Origin: Streptomyces sp. NBC_00078
Lineage (GTDB): Bacteria; Actinomycetota; Actinomycetes; Streptomycetales; Streptomycetaceae
Length of the DNA stretch: 64,000 nt
Assembly (NCBI RefSeq): GCF_026343335.1
Contig: NZ_JAPELX010000001.1
Span: 3,844,001-3,908,000, forward strand
Direction: 5' to 3'
A model generated the notes under the pieces. That model was not told where the DNA came from and ran no database searches. It worked only from the letters and a program-made list of their open reading frames with translations. Both the position numbers and the translations under genes were made by a program. Position 1 is the stretch's first letter, and the number at the start of each line of letters is the position of its first letter. Positions 34,619 to 42,079 of this stretch are shown piece after piece.

Positions 34619-35604
34619 CACCGCTGACACCGCGTTTCGCGACCGACGTCATCACCTTCTACCACCCGGACTTCTGGGGACTGGACTCCGCCGAGGCCCT
34701 GCGCGACTGGGCCTACGACCATCCCAGGGCCTTCTGGGAACGAGTGATGGACACGCTGACGGAGGCCGGGGTCACCGGCCTGGAGCTGACCTTCGCGCCC
34801 GGCGACATCGACTCGGCCCTGCGCGCCTTCGGCAGCGCGGCCTCCTTCCGCCACGAGCTCGCGGCCCGCGGCCTGTCCGTGGTGAGCGCGTTCGTCGCCG
34901 GCAGCGACGCGCCCGGCTGGCGGCAGGACGGCAACCTGCCCGCGATCGTCGCCGACGCCGAGCGACGCGCAGCCTTCCTCGCCGAGGTGGGGGCGGAACT
35001 GCTCGTCGCCTCACTGCCCATGCGGGCCACGTTCGGGACGCGTCCGCCCTTCTTCGTGGACGCCGCGTACATGACCCGGATGGCCGACATCGCCCACGTG
35101 GTCGGAGAGGCCGTCTCCCGGCATGGCGTGCAGCTCGCCTTCCACACGGAGTCCAACAGCACCCTCTGGTACGAGCGGGACATCGACCTGTTCATGGCCC
35201 TGACCGATCCGCGCTACGTGTGGCTCTGCCCCGACTCCTGCCATATCGCACTCGGCGGAGGCGACCCCGTCGCCGTCGCGCGCCGCCACTCCCAGCGCAT
35301 CGCGCTCGCGCACTGGAAGGACGCCGTGAAGCCGATCGACGTCCACCTCACCATCGACGAGACGGTCTTCGCCCAGCAGCAGCCCTACATGACCGAACTG
35401 GGCACCGGCATCGTCGAGTGGAGGGCATGGGCCGACGCGATGTCCCGTACGCCCGGCGCGGGCACCGTGCTCATCGAGCTGGACGAGGCGGCCGATCCCG
35501 CTGCCGCCCTGCGGGCGGGAAGGGCCGTTGTGGAGGGGGCCCGGGCGTGGCCGGCGGTCGGCGACCGTGCCGCCGCACACATCGAAAGGCAGGGCCAGGC
35601 ATGA
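34615..35604 (+). CDS. sugar phosphate isomerase/epimerase (TIM barrel)
   Basis: This 329-residue protein of the xylose-isomerase-like TIM-barrel superfamily shows VTGLELTFAPGDID, the metal-binding Glu in LAFHTESNSTLWYE, Asp/His in VWLCPDSCHIALGG, ALAHWKDAVKP and the late Glu in GTVLIELDEA. Its ATG overlaps the deaminase stop (ATGA). In C-glycoside catabolism, proteins of this type (CarB/DgpB) act with a small partner (CarC/DgpC) to cleave the 3-keto glycoside; that partner is not seen here. Confidence 0.87.
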   Translation: MTPLTPRFATDVITFYHPDFWGLDSAEALRDWAYDHPRAFWERVMDTLTEAGVTGLELTFAPGDIDSALRAFGSAASFRHELAARGLSVVSAFVAGSDAPGWRQDGNLPAIVADAERRAAFLAEVGAELLVASLPMRATFGTRPPFFVDAAYMTRMADIAHVVGEAVSRHGVQLAFHTESNSTLWYERDIDLFMALTDPRYVWLCPDSCHIALGGGDPVAVARRHSQRIALAHWKDAVKPIDVHLTIDETVFAQQQPYMTELGTGIVEWRAWADAMSRTPGAGTVLIELDEAADPAAALRAGRAVVEGARAWPAVGDRAAAHIERQGQA

Positions 35605-36220
35605 CGGCTCCCGTTCGGCGTGGAGTCGGTCGGTACGTTCGTCGGCCGCGACCCGCGCCTGAGCGTGCCGGAGAACCTGCGCGAGGGCGAGAAAGTGCTG
35701 CCCGAGCTGGTGGACTACGCGGGCGAGCGCGGCGTCAAGATCGTGATCGAGAACTGTGTGATGGAGGGCTGGCACCACGACGGCTACCCGGGGAACCTCG
35801 CCCACTCGCCCGAGCTGTGGGAGTGGATGTTCGGCCTGGGTCTCTACCTCAACTGGGATCCCTCACACCTGACATGGATCGGCATCGACCCCCTCGAGAC
35901 CATCGAGCCGTACCTTGACCGGATCCGTCCACACGCAGGCCAAGGACGTGGAACTGTTCCCGGGCAGGCGCAACCGCTACGGCTTCTTCGGCACCGTGGA
36001 CAAGGGTGGCGACCCCTGGGCGACGGGCTGGTGGCGCTACCGCGTACCCGGCCTGGGGGAGGTCGACTGGCGCCGCATCATCGACCGGTTCCACGATCTG
36101 GGCTACACCGGCACGGTCTCCGTCGAACATGAGGACCCGGTGTGGGGCGGCACCCCGGAGAAGGTGCGGCAGGGGCTGAGGATCGCACACCGCACACTGA
36201 GCCCGCTCATCGAGCCCTAG
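35601..36220 (+). pseudogene. second sugar isomerase/epimerase, truncated and frameshifted
   Basis: An ATG overlaps the previous stop (35601), but homologous coding resumes only in another frame at about 35615 (ESVGTFVGRDPRLSVPENL...), so the N-terminal half is deleted. An extra C near 35925 then shifts the frame: YLDRI continues as VHTQAKDVELFPGRRNRYGF in the third frame to 36220. Metal-site segments VIENCVMEGWHHDGYPGN, NWDPSHL and SVEHED remain readable. The decay is close to attR. Confidence 0.82.
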
Positions 36221-36502
36221 AACCAGCATCCGTGACGGCCGGGAGAGGCCCAGGTGGGCACGGAGGGAATCTGATCCCGACCGCTGTTCGAGTCGAACGC
36301 CGGCCCGAAACCAGTGGCTACAGACTCGCCCGTGCCCTCTTAGCCGCAGACAGGAACACACCTCACGCGTGCGCGACGCGTGAGCGGACGGCGTGAGACG
36401 AGCCGTCACACTTCGGTTCCCGCCCCAGGCCGCGGAGCGCTGATCAGCCAGAACAACACCTCGCAGAAAGGTCAGGCACCACCCGGCAAGAATCCGATCC
36501 CA

Positions 36503-36545
36503 CTCCTGAAGCGGGTGTCGCAGGTTCGAATCCTGCCGGGGGCAC
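36503..36545. repeat. attR: duplicate of tRNA-Arg 3' end
   Basis: Repeats 16960-17002 with one base change. There is no acceptor 5' half or D-arm, so it is a fragment and not a second tRNA. Confidence 0.88.
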
Positions 36546-37018
36546 GAGGAAGTACCAGGTAATGGGGCATGTCATCCCTTCGCGAGTGTCGAGGAGGGGC
36601 GATGTGTCCCATAGGGGAAGCCGATGGAACGGCACGGCGGGTGACTTGAGGTAACTCAACGTCGCCGACGCGATCCGGTCTTACGAACCTCCGCCCCCGA
36701 TTCGATGACCGGCTACTGCGACTGGCGAGCTGGTATCCGGGCGATGCTGAGCGCAAGGTGGGCGGCGGCGATTCGCGCATCGGCGGCCGCGAGTCGACGC
36801 GCGGACCTCATGGCGGGCCTCGCGGTCGCCGTGGCGTGCCCTGGCACCGGGACATCCTCGAACCGGGCAGCTGTGCCCGCCTCGACGGACTCGTACAGGT
36901 CGAGCCGTCGCCGAGGGCCCTCATCCGCGTGGCCGGCGCGTTCTCCGGCCACCGGTGGGAGAAGAGTGGCAGTGCCGTGGCGAGGCTCGTGCCGGTGTGT
37001 CACGTAGGGGCCGTGTTG
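36546..37018. other. 473-bp stretch outside the island without a clear gene
   Basis: No frame has both a ribosome site and a recognisable product. It lies between attR and the stop of the sugar-binding protein gene. Confidence 0.4.
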
Positions 37019-38104
37019 CTACTTGAGCTCGCCGGCGGTGAAGTAGCCGTTGTGGATCAGGAGTTCGTAGTTGCTCTTGTCGATGTCGACCGGCTGCAGC
37101 AGGCGGGCGGGCACGTCCTTGACGCCGTTGTTGTAGTCACTTCTGTTGTCCACCGACGGCGCCCTGTCGCTGAGTATGTCGTCGGCCATGTCCGCGGCGG
37201 CTCTGGCGAGATCGCGGACGTCTTTGAACACGGTCTGCGACTGCTGACCCGCGATGATTGACTTCACCGAGGGCAGTTCGGCGTCCTGACCAGTGATGAC
37301 CGGCAGGGGCTTGCCGGCGGAGCCGTAGCCGTCGTGCTTCAGCGCGGACAGGACGCCCCGGGAGATGCCGTCGTACGGCGACAGGACAGCGTCGACCTTC
37401 TGGCCGCCGTACCACTTGGCGAGGAGGCCGGTCATGCGCTTTTGCGCGGTGGCCCCGTCCCAGCGCAGCGTGGTCAACTTGCTGAGTTCGGTCTGGCCGG
37501 ATGGGACGACCAACTGCTTGCTGTCCAGGAACGGCTGCAGGAGCGTCATCGAACCGTTGAAGAAGTATTTGGTGTTGTTGTCGTCGGGGGAGCCTGCGAA
37601 CAGCTCGATGTTGAACGGGCCCTTGCCGTCCTCCAGGCCGAGCTTCTTGATGATGTGGTGGGCCTGGATCAGACCGACCATCTCGTTGTCGAAGCTGACG
37701 TAGTAGTCGACGTTCTTGGTGCCGAGGATGAGCCGGTCGTAGCAGATCACCGGAATGTGCGCATCGGCCGCCTGTTTAAGCACGCCGTTCAGCGACCTGG
37801 CGTCGATGGCCGCGACGATCAGAGCGTCGACGCGTTGCCTGATCAGGTTCTCGATCTGTGAGACCTGGGCTTTCGGGTCGTCGTCGCCGTAGACCAGCGT
37901 GGTCTTGTAGCCACGGTCCTTCAGGTCCTCGACGAGTCTCTTGCCGTCGGTGAGCCAGCGCTCGGAGGCCCGCGTCGGCATGGCGAGGCCGACGGAGCTG
38001 CGCCCGGACCTGCGCTCGGAGCTGCTCTCGCTGTTCTGGCCGCAGGCGGACAAGGCGAAGGCGAGGCCGGCCGCTCCAGCGAGGGCGGATCTTCGGTTGA
38101 GCAT
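37019..38104 (-). CDS. periplasmic sugar-binding lipoprotein (XylF/ChvE-like)
   Basis: From ATG 38104 (AAGGAACG upstream) the protein has 361 residues. The lipoprotein signal is RRSALAGAAGLAFALSACGQ (lipobox LSAC). The peripla_BP_4 fold is clear: VGLAMPTRASERWLTDGKRLVEDLKDRGY, ALIVAAIDARSLNGVLKQA, IPVICYDRLILGTKNVDYYVSFDNEMVG and LPVITGQDAELPSVKSIIAG, as in xylose or multiple-sugar binding proteins. No ATPase or permease gene follows, so it is an orphan, perhaps left after a deletion near the island. Confidence 0.92.
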   Translation of the reverse strand: MLNRRSALAGAAGLAFALSACGQNSESSSERRSGRSSVGLAMPTRASERWLTDGKRLVEDLKDRGYKTTLVYGDDDPKAQVSQIENLIRQRVDALIVAAIDARSLNGVLKQAADAHIPVICYDRLILGTKNVDYYVSFDNEMVGLIQAHHIIKKLGLEDGKGPFNIELFAGSPDDNNTKYFFNGSMTLLQPFLDSKQLVVPSGQTELSKLTTLRWDGATAQKRMTGLLAKWYGGQKVDAVLSPYDGISRGVLSALKHDGYGSAGKPLPVITGQDAELPSVKSIIAGQQSQTVFKDVRDLARAAADMADDILSDRAPSVDNRSDYNNGVKDVPARLLQPVDIDKSNYELLIHNGYFTAGELK

Positions 38105-38614
38105 GGTGATCGTTCCTTGTTCTTCTCGTCGTTGAGGAAGATGACGGCGAATCAGGCATCGACGGGAGCAGCGGAGCGGGCGGGAGGGCGGGCGGGAGGG
38201 CGGGCGGCTAGCCGCGAGCGAGTCGGTCGGGCCGCACTCTCCCCGAGGTCCAGAGTCAGGTCCCGCAGATGGGTGCCGTACGGGTAGCTCCCCGGCCGCC
38301 CTGGACGGACCGAACCTCAGACAGCGCGGCACGCCGGGGCGGATCAGCTCGGCGCCCTCATGGATCCGCACGCAGCCGCCGATGTTGTCGGGGGTCCTGG
38401 TGCACAGGTTTCAAGGCGAGTGAACAACCGGCGGGCCTCACTTGGTGGTTGAGGCCAGATGGGCCCGGCACGCTGCATGAGTCGGTACTCAGCCGCCTCG
38501 ATGTCCCGCAGATCGCCGATCCCGTCGCCAGGGTGTTCCTGTACGTACGCCGGGCTTCGCCACGGCGTTCCGGCCACGTGCGTGCTGATTCCGGGGATGC
38601 ACAGGGCAATCGCC

Positions 38615-38629
38615 TTTCAATGTTCGAAA
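38615..38629. promoter_or_regulatory. operator-like near-palindrome
   Basis: TTTCAATGTTCGAAA has inverted TTTC/GAAA arms in an AT-rich patch upstream (about 510 bp) of the sugar-binding protein gene. It resembles LacI- or ROK-type sites, but there is no further support. Confidence 0.3.
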
Positions 38630-39082
38630 TCTCGTTACACGTTCGGAATGCTGGCGTGACGTTAGGGGCGGGTGTGCGGGGTGTCAACGGTGCGAACTGG
38701 AACGGTTACAGAAAGAGGCGGGAGATCGCGCTCGGTCCCGATGGAGCAGTTGGAAGACGCCCGCGGGAGGGGCACCTCGTGGTGCGCTGCCTCTGTCTGC
38801 TCTTGGCCCGCCGTGCTGATCTCCCGATCGTCCGACGGAGCAGCGTTATCCGACGCGGGGTCTTCCGCCTGTCGGGATTGTGCGCCACTGCGGAAGCGGT
38901 GTTCTGGGAGGTGGCACGGCGTGCAGTACGGGCCGGGCGGCGGTCTCGGGTCGTCGGGCCTGTCCTCAAAGCAGCGGCGAAGAGATTCAGCGACCTCAAG
39001 GTTCGTGCCGTCCTCGACATCGAAGGAGCCCCGGCTGCGCCCCGCTCCGCGTTATGTGAGGGCCGGCCGCAGAGGCGTGAAC

Positions 39083-39131
39083 GGTGAGCGGTGAGCGGTG
39101 AGCGGTGAGCTGTGAGCTGTGAAATGTGAAC
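39083..39131. repeat. heptanucleotide tandem array (7 units)
   Basis: Four exact ggtgagc units are followed by tgtgagc, tgtgaaa and tgtgaac, 49 bases in register. No gene overlaps it convincingly. Confidence 0.85.
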
Positions 39132-39542
39132 TGGGCTTGCCGGACGGCACGTTCGGCGCGGAGCGGGGCGTGGTCGTGCAGGAGATCGCCCAGGCTGTCA
39201 ACAGGTAACCGGAATCCGGCGACCACGAGCGATCTCTCAGCTTGGAGTTTCGTCGGCGCCCCTGGTTCAGAGCCGAATGGCCCACGCCAACTTGCGCTCG
39301 TGGCGCGGCCACACGGGTGGTTCGGCGCGGAGAGCCTACGCCCGCGTTCGGCTTCGTAATGCCTTGACCGCACAGGGAACTTGAGCCGGACACCAAGGCG
39401 ACGCACGTGCTCGTTGATCAGATGATCCGGCGTGCCGATGGGCTGATATCAGACATTTACGGATTAACCTCTCGCCATCTTATGGCGTGGCGGATCGCAT
39501 GCGCGTCCGCTTCAAGGCTCGGATTCAAGGCTCGGAGAAGAC

Positions 39543-39911
39543 ATGCGCAAGACTCGCAAGGCGGCTGTCGTAGCCGTCCTCCTCGGCACCGTCGGCTTTC
39601 TCGGCGCAGGCACCGCCTACGCCCACGGGGACGGACACGGGGACGGGAAGGGCCACGGACACGGGAAGGGGCACGGGAAGGGGCATGGGCACGGGCACGG
39701 GCACGGGCACGGGCAGAAGCCCCGCGACGCGGAGAGCAAGACGGTCGTGATCACCCAGAGCACCTCATGCAGTGCAACCGACGAGAACACCGACGTACAG
39801 GGCGAGTCCGCGTCCGGCAACTGGACCAACGGCGAGGTCTCACCCGGTCCGCAAACCACCAACATCGGCTCACGACTGGGGTGCGACAACACCCTCGTTC
39901 TCGGTAAGTAG
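39543..39911 (+). CDS. secreted His/Gly-rich small protein
   Basis: This 122-residue protein has a Sec signal (MRKTRKAAVVAVLLGTVGFL, cleavage after TAYA). A HG-rich stretch of about 30 residues (GDGHGDGKGHGHGKGHGKGH...) can bind metal ions such as nickel, copper or zinc. The C-terminal ~65 residues have two Cys (STSCSATDEN, SRLGCDNT) and a conserved-looking VQGESASGNWTNGEVSPGPQTTNIGSRLGC segment. The DNA of the HG stretch is a near-repeat, so length may vary between strains. A terminator follows. Role unknown; metal handling or cell surface is possible. Confidence 0.82.
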   Translation: MRKTRKAAVVAVLLGTVGFLGAGTAYAHGDGHGDGKGHGHGKGHGKGHGHGHGHGHGQKPRDAESKTVVITQSTSCSATDENTDVQGESASGNWTNGEVSPGPQTTNIGSRLGCDNTLVLGK

Positions 39912-39947
39912 CTCACCCGGGTCCCGGCACGCGAACGTGCTGAAGCG

Positions 39948-39988
39948 GGGGCCAGTTCAGGGGCGTGATCCCCTCGAACTGGCCCTTT
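39948..39988 (+). terminator. rho-independent terminator
   Basis: Stem gggccagttc(a)gggg with cccct(c)gaactggccc, loop cgtgat, followed by ttt. Confidence 0.85.
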
Positions 39989-40123
39989 CGCGCGATCACG
40001 GCCGTGGTTCCAGCCGGCTGACGTGAGTGGGCCCAGCAGGGCGTTTCCGGGTCCGGTCATGGCCGGGCGCGGACGCCCGGAATCCGTTGTCGGGGGGCGG
40101 TCGGCACGGAAGTCTCCTCACCT

Positions 40124-40591
40124 GTGACCAGTGCAGAGGTTGGAGAGGCCATGCGTTCCCCGCTCATACGTTCCTTCTCGCAGCTCGACTCCCTGGACCC
40201 GGGCCGCTCCGTCGTGACCCTGTTCAGCGGCGGGCTCGACAGCTCGTATCTGCTGCTGCGGCTGCGGCGGATGGGCATCCGCGAGGTGCACGCCGTGAGC
40301 GTCGACATCGGCGAGGACGAGTCCAGTACGTACAAACGCCAGGTGGCCGAAGCGCTCGGCGCGACGATCATCACCTCGCTGCTGATCGGCCGCAGCAACG
40401 TCACCGGCGGCGAGAGCGCCGTCTATTCCGACGAGGGTGAACACCTGCTCACGGTTACCCTGTCCGAGCCCGGCGACCTGCTGCTGGGCGACGACCGCCG
40501 CACGCTGCACTCGGTGACCCCGGTGCAGCCGCTGGATCCCGAACTCGCCGCCCACCGTGACGTCCTGGTGATCGCGTACACCGCGCGCTGA
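40124..40591 (+). CDS. chimeric ORF: argininosuccinate-synthase-like N-terminus / 2OG-Fe dioxygenase C-terminus
   Basis: In the 155-residue product, residues about 28-74 are a PP-loop ATP-pyrophosphatase start (VVTLFSGGLDSSYLLLRLRRMGIREVHAVSVDIGEDES), as in argininosuccinate-synthase-related proteins. From about residue 80 the pattern changes to the C-terminal half of the 2OG-Fe_Oxy_2 (isoleucine-hydroxylase-like) family: GRSNVTGGES, GDLLLGDDRRTLHSVTPVQPLDP and HRDVLVIAYT, with the distal His and the 2OG-binding Arg. Both halves lack the rest of their domains, so the protein is unlikely to be active in either way. The simplest explanation is an in-frame deletion joining two genes of one cluster, leaving the EamA gene downstream. 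Confidence 0.72.
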   Translation: MTSAEVGEAMRSPLIRSFSQLDSLDPGRSVVTLFSGGLDSSYLLLRLRRMGIREVHAVSVDIGEDESSTYKRQVAEALGATIITSLLIGRSNVTGGESAVYSDEGEHLLTVTLSEPGDLLLGDDRRTLHSVTPVQPLDPELAAHRDVLVIAYTAR

Positions 40592-40674
40592 GCCGCCGCG
40601 TCACCCGCGTAGCCCTGGCACCGGACCGCACGCACCGCCTGCCGCCCGCCGCCCCCGTCACCTAGGAGTCCCCC

Positions 40675-41751
40675 ATGCCCGTCCCTGCGGCCCGCCGCGC
40701 CTGGCTGACCGATCTGCCCGTCCTGCTGGTCGCGGTGGTGTGGGGCTCCAGCTATCTCGCCGCCAAGGACGTCACCACGACGCGGACCGTCCTGGCCGTG
40801 CTCGTCCTGCGGTTCGCCGTGGTGCTGCCGGTCCTGGCGGTCACCGGGTGGCGCAGGCTACGGGCGCTCAAGTGGGCACAGATACGGGGCGCCGGCGTCC
40901 TCGGGCTGATCCTGGCCGGGATCTTCCTTCTGGAGACGTACGGCGTCGTGCACACCTCGGCGACCAACGCCGGGCTCATCATCAGTCTCACCATGATCTT
41001 CACGCCGCTCGCGGAGAGCCGGCTCACCGGCATCCGGCCCTCCGGGTCGTTCGTCGCGGCCGCGGGGCTCTCGGTGCTGGGTGTCCTGCTCCTCACCCAG
41101 GGCGCCGGGTTCAGCGCACCGTCCCTCGGCGATCTGCTGATGCTGGGCGCGGCGGTGGCCCGTACCGTGCACGTCCTGGCGATGTCGCGCATGCGGTCGG
41201 TGCAGGGCGCGGACGCGCTGTCGATGACCACGGTCCAACTGGGCAGCGCGGTCGTGGTGTTCGCGCTGCTGTCCACGGCGCCAGGCACCGGCAGCACCCC
41301 GTGGGCGGCCGCGGCCGACTTCGATGCCGGGGACTGGCTCGGGCTGCTCTACCTGTCCGCGTTCTGCACGCTGTTCGCGTTCTTCGTGCAGATGTGGGCC
41401 GTACGCCGTACTTCGCCCTCCCGGGTCAGCCTGCTGCTGGGCACCGAGCCGGTGTGGGCCGCCGTCGTAGGAATCGCGCTCGCGGGGGACCGGCCGGGAT
41501 GGCTGGGGCTGCTGGGCGCGCTCCTCGTGCTCGCGGGCACGGCGTGGGGCCGCGGCGCCGCCGCCCCACAGGAGGCTTCGCAGCAGAACGCACAACAGAG
41601 CGCTCAACAGAACTCGCAGCAGAACTCGCAGCAGAACGCTCAACGGAATTCGCAGGCGGCATCGCAGGCGGCATCGCAGCCGGTGTCAGTCGTCGAGCCA
41701 CCCGAGCCGGACGGCGCAGACCCCGGCCTGGAATCGGCTGGTCGCGCCTAG
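40675..41751 (+). CDS. EamA/DMT-family exporter with Gln-rich tail
   Basis: This 358-residue protein has ten membrane helices in two EamA repeats (VLLVAVVWGSSYLAAKDV; later WAAVVGIALAGDRPGWLGLLGALLVLAGTAWG). The C-terminal ~60 residues are a low-complexity Gln/Asn/Ser/Ala tail (QQNAQQSAQQNSQQNS...), coded by a repetitive tract. It lies 83 bases after the chimeric ORF and may have exported an amino-acid-like product of the lost cluster. Confidence 0.9.
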   Translation: MPVPAARRAWLTDLPVLLVAVVWGSSYLAAKDVTTTRTVLAVLVLRFAVVLPVLAVTGWRRLRALKWAQIRGAGVLGLILAGIFLLETYGVVHTSATNAGLIISLTMIFTPLAESRLTGIRPSGSFVAAAGLSVLGVLLLTQGAGFSAPSLGDLLMLGAAVARTVHVLAMSRMRSVQGADALSMTTVQLGSAVVVFALLSTAPGTGSTPWAAAADFDAGDWLGLLYLSAFCTLFAFFVQMWAVRRTSPSRVSLLLGTEPVWAAVVGIALAGDRPGWLGLLGALLVLAGTAWGRGAAAPQEASQQNAQQSAQQNSQQNSQQNAQRNSQAASQAASQPVSVVEPPEPDGADPGLESAGRA

Positions 41752-41770
41752 CCGTTCGCTAGGGTGGGCA

Positions 41771-41947
41771 GTGCTCGACTCCCCCGAGACTCCCGGCGGG
41801 TGCTGGGGCCACTTCTCCGCCGTCCGGATGGACGGGTTCCGGGCGTTGTCGCCCGGACAGCAGGTGGACCTGGAGTGGGAGGCACCCGGCTTCAGGCAGG
41901 ACGGGTACGACTATGCCGCCGTGAGTATCGTGCCCGGGCCCGCCTGA
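41771..41947 (+). pseudogene. cold-shock-domain-like relic
   Basis: From GTG 41771 the 58-residue frame reads VLDSPETPGGCWGHFSAVRMDGFRALSPGQQVDLEWE..., matching the middle and end of small actinobacterial CSD-like proteins. The usual N-terminal strand (GTV...WGV) is missing; the frame upstream gives only LGWA before running into the transporter gene. It may be a truncated gene or a short active variant. Confidence 0.55.
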
Positions 41948-41974
41948 CACCGAAGACTCGCTCTGCCTGCCGCG

Positions 41975-42079
41975 CCCGCCCTACATGCTGTGCCCGCCCT
42001 ACATGCCACGCCCGCCCTACATGCCGCGCCCTCCTGCATGCCGCGCCGGTCTACATTCCGTGCCGGTCTACATGCCGTG
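41975..42079. repeat. 17-18-bp tandem array (6 units)
   Basis: Three 18-bp units (cccgccctacatgc + four bases) are followed by three 17-bp variants. The last unit contains the stop codon of the amidohydrolase-fusion gene on the minus strand. Confidence 0.85.

Larger units (their letters stand above)
16960..36545. mobile_element. 19.5-kb tRNA-Arg-integrated genomic island
   Basis: The island is bounded by the tRNA 3' half (16960-17002) and a second copy of the same 43 bases at 36503-36545, differing at one base. A tyrosine integrase and small XRE gene sit next to the tRNA end, the standard layout of an integrative element. No replication, transfer or relaxase genes are visible and the integrase is frameshifted, so it looks like a fixed, non-conjugative island. 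Cargo: inverted-IS-flanked exported proteins, an isoprenoid/oxygenase pair and a sugar-like catabolic operon. Confidence 0.85.
38105..39542. other. 1.4-kb poorly coding stretch
   Basis: Long frames exist on both strands but none has a family pattern or good start. A minus-strand segment around 38570-38460 (TPWRSPAYVQEHPGDGIGDLRDIEAAEYRL) looks protein-like and may be a gene relic. Also present are a GC-rich 12-bp duplication near 38180-38205, the palindrome 38615-38629 and the heptamer array 39083-39131. Confidence 0.45.

Noticed and set aside
36472..36560. Second tRNA gene at the right repeat
   Set aside because: Only the anticodon-loop-to-3' part is present; no matching acceptor 5' strand or D-arm, so it is an attachment-site fragment.
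38269..39087. 272-residue plus-strand frame
   Set aside because: It has no recognisable domain and its start lacks a ribosome site; I treat the region as non-coding or decayed.
39617..40060. Minus-strand frame rich in Pro-Cys repeats
   Set aside because: It is the antisense of the HG-rich secreted protein; the repeat arises from the ggcacg tract.
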